Assembly: GCA_902573735.1 (NCBI GenBank)
Contig: CACGLH010000010.1
Span: 1 to 50,935 of the forward strand
From: an uncultured Alphaproteobacteria bacterium
Lineage (GTDB): Bacteria > Pseudomonadota > Alphaproteobacteria > Rhodobacterales > Rhodobacteraceae
Reading direction: 5' to 3'
DNA: 50,935 nucleotides
In this document: piece after piece, positions 30,378-37,968 of the stretch
Layout: every line of letters starts with the position of its first letter
How positions within the stretch are numbered: position 1 is the first letter of the stretch
Made by a program: the position numbers and the translations under genes
The notes under the pieces: model-generated
What the model was told of the DNA's origin: nothing
Databases searched by the model: none
The model's input: the letters and a program-made list of their open reading frames with translations, nothing else

Positions 30378-31670
30378 ATGATTGATATTGCATCTAGAGT
30401 TTATAATCATAATTGGAAAATTGATCCGATAGTCAGATCTTTACTAGATATTGACTTTTATAAACTTTTGATGGCCCAATTTGTATTAAGAAACTCACCA
30501 GATGTAACTGTTGAATTTTCAGTTATCAATAGATCAAATAAGATACCCCTTACTAAATTAATTGATGAACAGGAATTAAGAGAACAACTTGATAACATAA
30601 AGAAATTATCCTTAAGTAGAGGAGAAAGTACTTGGCTTAGAGGGAATTCCTTTTATGGAAAACACGCCATTTTTAAACCAGAATTTATTAACTGGTTAGA
30701 AAAATTAAAATTACCAGATTATCACCTAGAGAAAAAAGGAGATCAATTTGAAATCAAGTTCAAAGGTTTATGGCCAGAAGTCATGTTTTGGGAAGTACCA
30801 GTTTTATCTGTTATTACCGAATTAAGGTCTAGAGCTATATTGAAAAATATGGGTCGTTTTGATTTACAAATTTTATACGCTAGAGCAATGACAAAATTAT
30901 GGGAAAAAATTGAAAAATTAAAAGCTTATGATGATATTAGAATTGCAGACTTTGGAACAAGGAGAAGACATAGTTTTTTATGGCAGGATTGGTGCATTCA
31001 AGCAATGATTGAAGGTTTAGATAAGAGATTTATAGGCACCTCTAACTGCTTAATTGCAATGAGAAGAGATTTAGAAGCTATTGGAACAAATGCTCATGAG
31101 CTTCCCATGATTTATTCAGCTCTGTCAGAAAATGAAAAAGACTTAAAAAAAGCTCAATATAATGTTTTAGAAAAATGGCACAAAGAGCATGATGGTAATT
31201 TAAGAGTTATTTTACCTGATACTTATGGATTAGAAAATTTTTTTAAAAACTCCCCGAAGTGGTTAGCTTCATGGACGGGAATAAGGATAGATTCAGGAGA
31301 TCTAGAAAAAAATGCAGAACTTGCAATTAATTGGTGGAAAAAAAAGGGAGAAGATATAAAAAAGAAACTTTTGATATTTTCAGATGGTTTAGATACTGAA
31401 AAAATTATTTACTTGCACAAAAGATTTTCTAATGAAATCAAGGTAGGATTTGGTTGGGGAACACTTTTAACTAATGATTTTAGGGGATTGTCAAATAACT
31501 CTACATTAGATCCATTCTCTATTGTTTGCAAAGCAACATCTGCAAATGGAAAACCAACAGTAAAATTGTCAGACAATAAGTACAAAACAATGGGACCTAC
31601 TAAAGAAATTCAAAAATATAGAGAGATTTTTGAATTAAAAAAACAAAATGAAAACCATTTGTTAGTATAA
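30378..31670 (+). CDS. pncB: Nicotinate phosphoribosyltransferase
   Basis: PncB converts nicotinate, PRPP and ATP into nicotinate mononucleotide in the Preiss-Handler NAD salvage route, after PncA. The 430-residue protein has the family N-terminus LDIDFYKLLMAQFV, the central stretch ADFGTRRRHSFLWQDW and FIGTSNCLIAM, and the phosphate-binding region RIDSGDLEKNAELAINWW plus GFGWGTLLTND. These match the PncB subgroup. AGGT precedes the ATG at 30378. It is convergent with a methyltransferase gene 12 bases away. Confidence 0.96.
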   Translation: MIDIASRVYNHNWKIDPIVRSLLDIDFYKLLMAQFVLRNSPDVTVEFSVINRSNKIPLTKLIDEQELREQLDNIKKLSLSRGESTWLRGNSFYGKHAIFKPEFINWLEKLKLPDYHLEKKGDQFEIKFKGLWPEVMFWEVPVLSVITELRSRAILKNMGRFDLQILYARAMTKLWEKIEKLKAYDDIRIADFGTRRRHSFLWQDWCIQAMIEGLDKRFIGTSNCLIAMRRDLEAIGTNAHELPMIYSALSENEKDLKKAQYNVLEKWHKEHDGNLRVILPDTYGLENFFKNSPKWLASWTGIRIDSGDLEKNAELAINWWKKKGEDIKKKLLIFSDGLDTEKIIYLHKRFSNEIKVGFGWGTLLTNDFRGLSNNSTLDPFSIVCKATSANGKPTVKLSDNKYKTMGPTKEIQKYREIFELKKQNENHLLV

Positions 31671-31682
31671 AAAATGAAATAT

Positions 31683-32324
31683 TTATTTATTTTCTTTAAA
31701 TAAGAGGACCAAACTAATTCGGTCATTTTCATTTTTTGAAAAACAAAAACTTTTTTCAGAGTAAGAAAATTTGTTTACAACACTATAATTACCTAAATCA
31801 CAAAACATTTTGTAGTAATTTTCTTTATAACTCTTTAATCCCTTGAAATGAGAATATTCATTTTCATAAGAGTTATGAGGATCAAAATCAATTATAGACA
31901 AAAACTTACCTGATTTCAAAAGCTGATCTGCCTGTTTGATTACATCATTAATTTTATTTCTTGAGACAAGATATAAACAAAATCCAAAATGAACTAAATC
32001 AAATTTATTATTAAAAAAAGATAAATCATCTGCAGTAGCGACGGTATAACTACATTTTTGGTTATATTTTTTATTTGCAAAATTTACAGCAGTTTTACTA
32101 GGATCTATTCCTTGACCTAAAGCATTAAGCTGCCAGCATAATTGAGCCAATTTATTTCCAGCACCAGACCCTATTTCTAAAATATTATTTATGTCATTTT
32201 GAAATGGCATCAACCAATTACAGAGTAATGATATTTCTATAGAATTCTCTTCTAATTTTACTAAATTACGTAAAAACCATTTGTTACCTTCACTTTTTCT
32301 AAAAGCAAGTTCTTGATTTTTCAT
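31683..32324 (-). CDS. SAM-dependent methyltransferase of unknown substrate
   Basis: This is a class I methyltransferase of 213 residues. SAM motif I is NNILEIGSGAGNKLAQLCW, followed by the acidic end of strand 2 in GQGIDPSKTAV and motif IV in FDLVHFGFCLYLV. The N-terminal sequence AFRKSEGNKWFLRN, with its Gly/Asn and Arg-Asn ending, resembles methyltransferases often found in surface-polysaccharide gene sets, but none of those genes is nearby. Convergent with pncB; rpsI is downstream on the same strand, 35 bases away. The target cannot be named. Confidence 0.75.
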   Translation of the reverse strand: MKNQELAFRKSEGNKWFLRNLVKLEENSIEISLLCNWLMPFQNDINNILEIGSGAGNKLAQLCWQLNALGQGIDPSKTAVNFANKKYNQKCSYTVATADDLSFFNNKFDLVHFGFCLYLVSRNKINDVIKQADQLLKSGKFLSIIDFDPHNSYENEYSHFKGLKSYKENYYKMFCDLGNYSVVNKFSYSEKSFCFSKNENDRISLVLLFKENK

Positions 32325-32359
32325 ATTATAAATTATGTTGGATTTTATTTGTTATATTT

Positions 32360-32857
32360 TTAACGCTTTGAAAATTGGAAACTTCTTCTTGCTTTAGGTT
32401 TACCATATTTCTTTCTTTCTACCACTCTACTATCTCTTGTAATAAAACCTGCATTTTTTAATAATGGTCGTAAAGTGGGCTCATATAAACTAAGAGCCTT
32501 GGAAATTCCGTGCTTTAATGCACCTGCTTGACCCGATAAACCTCCGCCCTTAACGGTTGCTTTAATATCAAACTCTCCCTCTACTTTCGCAACAGAAAAA
32601 GGTTGGTTTACAAGCATTTGTAAAACTGGCCTTGCAAAATACTTGCCCATATCTTTTCCATTAACTAATATGACACCAGCACCTTTTTTTATCCAAACTC
32701 TTGCTACAGCATCTTTTCTTTTCCCAGTAGCATAAGATCGTCCCAGATCATCTTTCAATGAAACAGTCTCTTCAACCTCTGAAGTTTCTATATCTGTTAC
32801 TGCGTCTTTTTCTTTAAGTTCTTTTAAGTCCTCTAGAGATTTTTTTTCTTCTGTCAT
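32360..32857 (-). CDS. rpsI: 30S ribosomal protein S9
   Basis: S9 is a small-subunit protein whose C-terminal tail touches the P-site tRNA. The core begins [20 protein letters not shown] and ends in the universally conserved RRSFQFSKR. The protein has 165 residues, with about 35 acidic N-terminal residues before the core; such an extension is common in alphaproteobacterial S9. It starts 3 bases after the rplM stop, the conserved rplM-rpsI operon. Confidence 0.98.
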   Translation of the reverse strand: MTEEKKSLEDLKELKEKDAVTDIETSEVEETVSLKDDLGRSYATGKRKDAVARVWIKKGAGVILVNGKDMGKYFARPVLQMLVNQPFSVAKVEGEFDIKATVKGGGLSGQAGALKHGISKALSLYEPTLRPLLKNAGFITRDSRVVERKKYGKPKARRSFQFSKR

Positions 32858-32860
32858 ATT

Positions 32861-33334
32861 TTAACTTCTCTTAACATTTTTAAAATTCATTTCTTTCACA
32901 TTGATTGGTGATGGACCTTGAGCTTCATGTGGATGAGAATTACCATTATATACTCGAAGGTTTGTAAGTTGACGTTTTGCTAGTGGTCCCTTTGGCAACA
33001 TTCTTTTAACTGCTTTAATTAAAACTCTTTCGGGGAATTTACCGTCAAGTATATCAGAAGCTTTTCTGGATTTTATGCCACCAGGATAACCTGTATGCCA
33101 GTAATATGTTTTATCTTCTCTTTTTTTACCAGTTAATTCAACCTTTTCAGCATTAACTACTATAACATTATCACCCATATCCATGTGTGGTGTGTAGCTA
33201 GGTTTATGCTTACCTCTCAAGTACTTAGCAATTAGAGAAGCTAATCTACCTAATACCAGACCATCGGCATCAATAACCAACCATTTTTTCTTAATTTCAG
33301 ATGGTTTTATACTAAATGTTTTGTTAATAGTCAT
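32861..33334 (-). CDS. rplM: 50S ribosomal protein L13
   Basis: L13 is an early assembly protein of the large subunit. The 157-residue protein shows [50 protein letters not shown] and [12 protein letters not shown], all family marks. It is the first gene of the rplM-rpsI pair. No recognisable rplM leader structure was identified in the 111-base gap upstream. Confidence 0.98.
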   Translation of the reverse strand: MTINKTFSIKPSEIKKKWLVIDADGLVLGRLASLIAKYLRGKHKPSYTPHMDMGDNVIVVNAEKVELTGKKREDKTYYWHTGYPGGIKSRKASDILDGKFPERVLIKAVKRMLPKGPLAKRQLTNLRVYNGNSHPHEAQGPSPINVKEMNFKNVKRS

Positions 33335-33445
33335 AATTTTTAATACTCATAATAGGTAGTTTTTATTTAATCATTACCTTTTAAGAAATTTTTTAAATTC
33401 GTCAATAATAATCGTCAGTATTGTAAAAAATAATTTATATTAAAG

Positions 33446-33862
33446 CTAATTATTTGAAATTGAATAAGTAAAAAGTGCATGAGCAAAAATAACTTTTTTA
33501 TCCTCTGATAAAATTTCAACATCTCCTACAACTATTCTTTTGCCCAATTTTTTTATTTTTGAAATACCAATTAAATTTGATAGTAATGGTTTATTTAAAA
33601 AATTAATGGAAACATTTATTGCAACGGATTTCTCACTTAATTTAATAGATCCCATAACAGCTACATAAAAAGATATATCTGCTAGTTTGAACATAGAAGG
33701 ACCAGAAATAGTATTTCCAGGTCTTAAATTATTTTTATTTGTTAAAAGTTTTACTTCACTGTAACAATTTTTGATATCTAAAATTTGATATGTTTCAGAA
33801 ACCTGGGGGATAATCTCCTTCAGTTTTTTTCTAATCTCTTTAATTGATATTTCTTTATTCAT
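33446..33862 (-). CDS. PaaI-like hotdog-fold thioesterase
   Basis: The 138-residue protein has the length and pattern of PaaI/YdiI-type hotdog thioesterases: NLRPGNTISGPSMFKLADIS, a substrate-side helix, then SVAINVSINFLNKP and the C-terminal strand IFAHALFTYSI. These enzymes release CoA from acyl-CoA, and the central acidic residue in MFKLADIS matches the usual Asp of this helix. It is divergent from the crotonase-fold gene 54 bases away, so a shared acyl-CoA role is possible. The specific acyl group is unknown. Confidence 0.75.
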   Translation of the reverse strand: MNKEISIKEIRKKLKEIIPQVSETYQILDIKNCYSEVKLLTNKNNLRPGNTISGPSMFKLADISFYVAVMGSIKLSEKSVAINVSINFLNKPLLSNLIGISKIKKLGKRIVVGDVEILSEDKKVIFAHALFTYSISNN

Positions 33863-33916
33863 TTCTTATTATAGAACTTATTATTAAAAAAGAATTAATA
33901 TAATCCGGAGATATCT

Positions 33917-34705
33917 ATGAGTGACATTCTTTTACATGAAGTCAAGGATAAAACTGAAATTATTACATTTAATAACCCTGAAAAATTAAATGTTTTATCT
34001 GACCAAATGCTTGAGTTATTAACAAAAGCATTAGAAAAAGCATCTAGAAACTCAGAAACAAAAGTGGTAATCATAAAATCTACCGGAAAAGCTTTTTGTG
34101 CTGGTCATGATTTAAAGCAAATGCAAAAAGCAAGAAATTCTTCAGATAAAGGATTAGGTTATTTTAAGGACCTTTTTAATAGATGTTCTAAGGTTATGCT
34201 TGCTATAAATAAACTTCCTAAACCAGTGATAGCTGAAGTGCAAGGGATTGCAACTGCTGCTGGTTGTCAACTTGTTGCTACCTGTGACATTGCTGTAGCG
34301 TCCAAAAATGCAAGTTTTGGAGTAAATGGTGTAAATATTGGACTTTTTTGCTCAACACCTATGGTTGCATTATCCCGGAATATTAGCAGAAAGAAAACTT
34401 TTGAAATGCTTGTAACTGGAGATTTCCTTAATGCATATCAAGCTAATGAAGCAGGATTGATTAATCATGTTACTGAAGAAAATGAATTAGAAAATAAATC
34501 AAAAGAAATTGCTTCTAAAATTACAGAAAAGTTTAAAAGAGTAGTAAAAATTGGGAAAGAAGCTTTTTATAAACAGGCAGAAATGAGCCTTGAACAAGCC
34601 TATGAGTATACTGCTAATGTCATGGCAGAAAACATGATTTATGAGGAAACAAACGAGGGCATTTCTGCTTTCATTGAAAAAAGAACACCAGAGTGGACTG
34701 AATGA
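33917..34705 (+). CDS. Crotonase-fold (enoyl-CoA hydratase-like, ECHDC3-type) protein lacking catalytic glutamates
   Basis: The 262-residue protein has the crotonase fold: KAFCAGHDLKQM is the CoA/oxyanion-hole segment and the second oxyanion glycine lies in GIATAAGCQLVATCDIA. In true enoyl-CoA hydratases that segment reads GGGCELA with Glu144, and the next one has Glu164 (FGQPEI). Here these positions read AAGCQLV and FGVNGVNIG, so both catalytic glutamates appear replaced. This places it with ECHDC3-like proteins whose reaction is not established. A clear GGAGAT Shine-Dalgarno precedes the ATG at 33917. It is convergent with ctaA. Confidence 0.82.
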   Translation: MSDILLHEVKDKTEIITFNNPEKLNVLSDQMLELLTKALEKASRNSETKVVIIKSTGKAFCAGHDLKQMQKARNSSDKGLGYFKDLFNRCSKVMLAINKLPKPVIAEVQGIATAAGCQLVATCDIAVASKNASFGVNGVNIGLFCSTPMVALSRNISRKKTFEMLVTGDFLNAYQANEAGLINHVTEENELENKSKEIASKITEKFKRVVKIGKEAFYKQAEMSLEQAYEYTANVMAENMIYEETNEGISAFIEKRTPEWTE

Positions 34706-34725
34706 TTATAAACAAAATAATTAAA

Positions 34726-35808
34726 TTAATTTCTTACCAAAAATAAATTAAATCTTAAATTTAGAGTTCCTAATAAAAGCAATACTGCAAATAGCTGATG
34801 TAAAACTCCTAAATAAATCGGAACAGCATTAACAACTGCAAGAATTCCTATTACAACTTGAAAAATAATTAGCAATAATAACAAATTATAATTTTGTCTA
34901 ATTATTATATTTGGTGTTTTTTTGAATCTATCTAATATCCAAATTAATATACCAAATACAAATAAAAAATAACCCATCATTCTATGGTTAAATTGAACTG
35001 TTGCAGGATTTTCAAAAAAATTTAAATACTTAGGATCCAAATAAAAAATATCCTCAGGAAGGAAATTATCGTCCATTAAAGGCCACTCATTATAACTTTT
35101 GCCAGCATCAATACCAGAAACCAAAGCACCCAAGGTTATTTGAATAAAAATACTAAAAATAAATATTGTAATAAAAAATTCTTCTTTAGAAAAATTCTTT
35201 AAAATAGTTGTGAAATTAATATTCTCTGTCCAATTATTATTAACCTTAATTAATAAAAATATTAATGAAGTAATTACCAAAGCTAGGTTAAGATGAATAG
35301 CTAATCTATAAGAAGCAACGTCAAGTAAACCCGCTTCCTTATCAAGACCGGACTTGACCATCCACCAACCTATTAAAGCTTGTAATAATCCTAGGCAGCC
35401 TAAAGTTAAGAACGATATTTTTAATAACTTTGGTAATTTTGAAAAAGTTAAAAGATAAATGAAGCCAATAAACCAAAATAATCCTATTAAACGGCCAAAT
35501 TGTCTATGTCCCCATTCCCACCAATAAATGACTTTAAATTCCATCAAGTCCATATTGAAATTTTGAACCTTAAACTCGTTTGTCAATTTATACTGATCAA
35601 ATGCTAAAACCCAATCTGTGTTTGATAATGGTGGAATAGCACCAATTATGGGTTCCCAATTAGTTATTGAAAGTCCTGAATCAGTTAGTCTAGTAAGACC
35701 GCCTATTAAAATCATGAGTAATAATAAAAAAAGGAGGCCTAACAACCAAAAATGAACAATTTTAGCATTATATTCAGATTTATATATTATATTAGTGTTT
35801 TGATTCAT
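34726..35808 (-). CDS. ctaA: Haem A synthase (COX15/CtaA)
   Basis: CtaA oxidises haem O to haem A for aa3-type cytochrome c oxidase in the inner membrane. The 360-residue protein has about eight membrane segments. Family marks are GGLTRLTDSGLSITNWEPI, the haem-binding His in WEWGHRQFGRLIG, NHRMMGYFLFV, and the second histidine pair in LGVLHQLFAVLLL. This is the alphaproteobacterial/mitochondrial COX15 type. Its length is normal. A small palindrome lies 35 bases upstream. Confidence 0.95.
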   Translation of the reverse strand: MNQNTNIIYKSEYNAKIVHFWLLGLLFLLLLMILIGGLTRLTDSGLSITNWEPIIGAIPPLSNTDWVLAFDQYKLTNEFKVQNFNMDLMEFKVIYWWEWGHRQFGRLIGLFWFIGFIYLLTFSKLPKLLKISFLTLGCLGLLQALIGWWMVKSGLDKEAGLLDVASYRLAIHLNLALVITSLIFLLIKVNNNWTENINFTTILKNFSKEEFFITIFIFSIFIQITLGALVSGIDAGKSYNEWPLMDDNFLPEDIFYLDPKYLNFFENPATVQFNHRMMGYFLFVFGILIWILDRFKKTPNIIIRQNYNLLLLLIIFQVVIGILAVVNAVPIYLGVLHQLFAVLLLLGTLNLRFNLFLVRN

Positions 35809-35842
35809 GTTTGTAATATAAACTTGTTTTTTATAATTTTAT

Positions 35843-35859
35843 TGCGTCTTACAGACGCA
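35843..35859. promoter_or_regulatory. 17-base hairpin palindrome between trmJ and ctaA
   Basis: TGCGTCT at 35843-35849 pairs perfectly with AGACGCA at 35853-35859 around a TAC loop. Its G/C content stands out in the surrounding A/T sequence. It lies after trmJ and before ctaA, both on the minus strand. There is no T tract directly after it on the minus strand, so it is not a typical terminator. It may be an mRNA hairpin or an operator upstream of ctaA. Confidence 0.4.
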
Positions 35860-35891
35860 TAAAATTTTGGATTAAACAACTTGAGACATTT

Positions 35892-36617
35892 TTATTTATC
35901 CTTATCTAAGGCCTTTATTATACCAAATAAGGTTTTTAAATTTGGTTTTGTAAGCTCTAAACCATGAAAAAGGTTATCAATATTCAGATTCAAACTATCA
36001 ACTTTATCATCAGGCCAAAAATAACCTTTTTTTTGCAGTTGAGATTTCAATTTTAAAACAAATTTTTCAACATGAATCTTTTTTACATATTGAAATTTAT
36101 TAATTTCATCCGTTTTTTCTTCTCCATTATTTTTAGAATTCTTAAACCATTCATATGAAATTATACCAACAGCGTGAGATAAATTTATGGATTTAAATTT
36201 TTCACTTACTGGTATTGAAATTATTGCATTAGAACAAGATATTTCTTTTTTATTTAATCCTGCTCTTTCCGAACCGAATAATATTCCAACTGAATTTCCC
36301 TCTTTTATGAGTTTTTTTGCAAATTTAATACCTTCTTCGGGATTAAAAACTTCTTTGGAATATTTCCTAGAACGAATTGTGGTAGAGAATACAAAATTCA
36401 AATCATGAATAGAATCATTCAAATTCGAATATGTAATAGCATTGTCAATTAAGCTGCCACCACCTGATGAAACAGTAGCTGCTTTTTTATTTGGCCAACC
36501 ATCTCTTGGTGAAATTAAACGCAAACTTTGTAGGCCAAAATTATACATTATTCTAGCTGCAGCACCTATATTCTCTCCTAATTGAGGTCTTGATAGAATA
36601 ATATGAGGTTTTGACAT
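35892..36617 (-). CDS. trmJ: tRNA (cytidine/uridine-2'-O-)-methyltransferase TrmJ (SpoU family)
   Basis: TrmJ methylates the 2'-OH of residue 32 in tRNA using SAM through a knotted SPOUT fold. The 241-residue protein (ATG at 36617; a TTG three codons upstream is weaker) has the SpoU motifs LSRPQLGENIGAAARIMYNF, ILFGSERAGLNKKEI and ISIPVSEKFKSINLSHAVGI. A C-terminal extension of about 70 residues is typical of TrmJ and separates it from TrmL. It is divergent from icd, with a perfect palindrome in the gap. Confidence 0.9.
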   Translation of the reverse strand: MSKPHIILSRPQLGENIGAAARIMYNFGLQSLRLISPRDGWPNKKAATVSSGGGSLIDNAITYSNLNDSIHDLNFVFSTTIRSRKYSKEVFNPEEGIKFAKKLIKEGNSVGILFGSERAGLNKKEISCSNAIISIPVSEKFKSINLSHAVGIISYEWFKNSKNNGEEKTDEINKFQYVKKIHVEKFVLKLKSQLQKKGYFWPDDKVDSLNLNIDNLFHGLELTKPNLKTLFGIIKALDKDK

Positions 36618-36638
36618 TATATCCAAAAAAATACTTGT

Positions 36639-36658
36639 ATCATGTTTATAAACATGAT
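36639..36658. promoter_or_regulatory. Perfect 20-bp palindrome between trmJ and icd
   Basis: ATCATGTTTA at 36639-36648 is followed directly by its exact reverse complement TAAACATGAT at 36649-36658. It lies 22 bases upstream of trmJ and 86 bases upstream of icd, which are divergent. A symmetric site with no loop looks like a dimeric-repressor or activator operator and not a terminator. No regulator gene is nearby, so the binding protein is unknown. Confidence 0.45.
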
Positions 36659-36743
36659 GTTAGATAATACAATTCAAAACTTATTAAATTTTTAGATTAC
36701 TCTCAATATTATATTAATTCGTCAAAAATTGGATAATTAAAAA

Positions 36744-37955
36744 ATGCAAAACAAAATAAAGATTGAAAACCCAATTATTGAATTAGATGGGGATGAAATG
36801 ACCAGAATTATCTGGAAAATTATTAAAGACAAGTTAATACTACCTTTCTTAGACATAGATTTACATTATTATGACTTAGGCATTGAAGAGAGAGATAACT
36901 CCAATGATGAGGTTACTATCAAAGCTGCTAATGCTATAAAAAAGTATGGAGCAGGTGTTAAATGTGCCACAATTACTCCTGACGAAGCAAGAGTTGAGGA
37001 ATTTAATTTAAAGAAAATGTGGAAATCTCCTAATGGTACAATAAGAAACATCTTAGGAGGTGTAGTTTTTAGAGCACCAATTATTTGCAAAAACGTACCA
37101 CGCTTAGTGCCTGGATGGAAATCTCCCATAATTATTGGTAGACACGCATACGGTGACCAATATAAAGCAACTGATTTCACTTTTCCAGGGAAAGGCAAAC
37201 TTTCAATTAAATTCGAAGGTGAAGATGGTAATATTATTGAAAAAGAAGTTTTTAATGCACCATCTAGTGGCATAGCTCTTGGCATGTATAATCTTGATAG
37301 TTCCATTATTGACTTTGCTAGGGCTTCTTTTAATTATGGATTAAAGCTGGGTTGGCCGGTTTATTTATCGACAAAAAATACTATTCTCAAAGCTTATGAT
37401 GGTAGATTTAAGGATTTATTCCAAAAAGTTTATGACGAAGAATTCAAAGAAAAATTTGAAACAAAAAAAATTGTATACGAACATAGATTAATTGATGATA
37501 TGGTAGCAGCAGCTTTAAAGTGGTCAGGATCATTTGTATGGGCTTGTAAAAACTACGATGGAGATGTTCAATCAGATACTGTTGCTCAAGGTTTTGGTTC
37601 ATTAGGATTAATGACAAGTCAGTTAATGACTCCAGATGGAAAAATTCTTGAGGCGGAGGCTGCTCATGGAACAGTAACGAGACATTATAGAGAACACCAA
37701 AAGGGAAACGAAACCTCTACTAATTCAATAGCATCAATTTATGCTTGGACAGGTGGACTAAAACACAGAGCTAAATTAGATAATAATAAGTTACTTGAAG
37801 ACTTTGCTCTTAAACTTGAAAAAGTAGTAATCAAAACTGTTGAAAATGGGTCAATGACAAAGGATTTAGCTATGTTGGTTGGAAAGGAACAACCTTGGCT
37901 CAATACATATCAATTTATTGAACAGGTGGAAAAAAATTTAATTATGGAATACTGA
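36744..37955 (+). CDS. icd: Isocitrate dehydrogenase (NADP-dependent, homodimeric eukaryote-like type)
   Basis: Icd oxidatively decarboxylates isocitrate to 2-oxoglutarate in the TCA cycle. The 403-residue protein is of the type II/eukaryote-like NADP dimeric class common in alphaproteobacteria. It shows [10 protein letters not shown]-type start [32 protein letters not shown] for isocitrate binding, [14 protein letters not shown], the metal-binding region [28 protein letters not shown], and the NADP region [17 protein letters not shown]. The three parts are quoted as separate stretches. It is divergent from trmJ and convergent with alaS, 13 bases apart. Confidence 0.96.
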   Translation: MQNKIKIENPIIELDGDEMTRIIWKIIKDKLILPFLDIDLHYYDLGIEERDNSNDEVTIKAANAIKKYGAGVKCATITPDEARVEEFNLKKMWKSPNGTIRNILGGVVFRAPIICKNVPRLVPGWKSPIIIGRHAYGDQYKATDFTFPGKGKLSIKFEGEDGNIIEKEVFNAPSSGIALGMYNLDSSIIDFARASFNYGLKLGWPVYLSTKNTILKAYDGRFKDLFQKVYDEEFKEKFETKKIVYEHRLIDDMVAAALKWSGSFVWACKNYDGDVQSDTVAQGFGSLGLMTSQLMTPDGKILEAEAAHGTVTRHYREHQKGNETSTNSIASIYAWTGGLKHRAKLDNNKLLEDFALKLEKVVIKTVENGSMTKDLAMLVGKEQPWLNTYQFIEQVEKNLIMEY

Positions 37956-37968
37956 TTTTTCCTATGAT

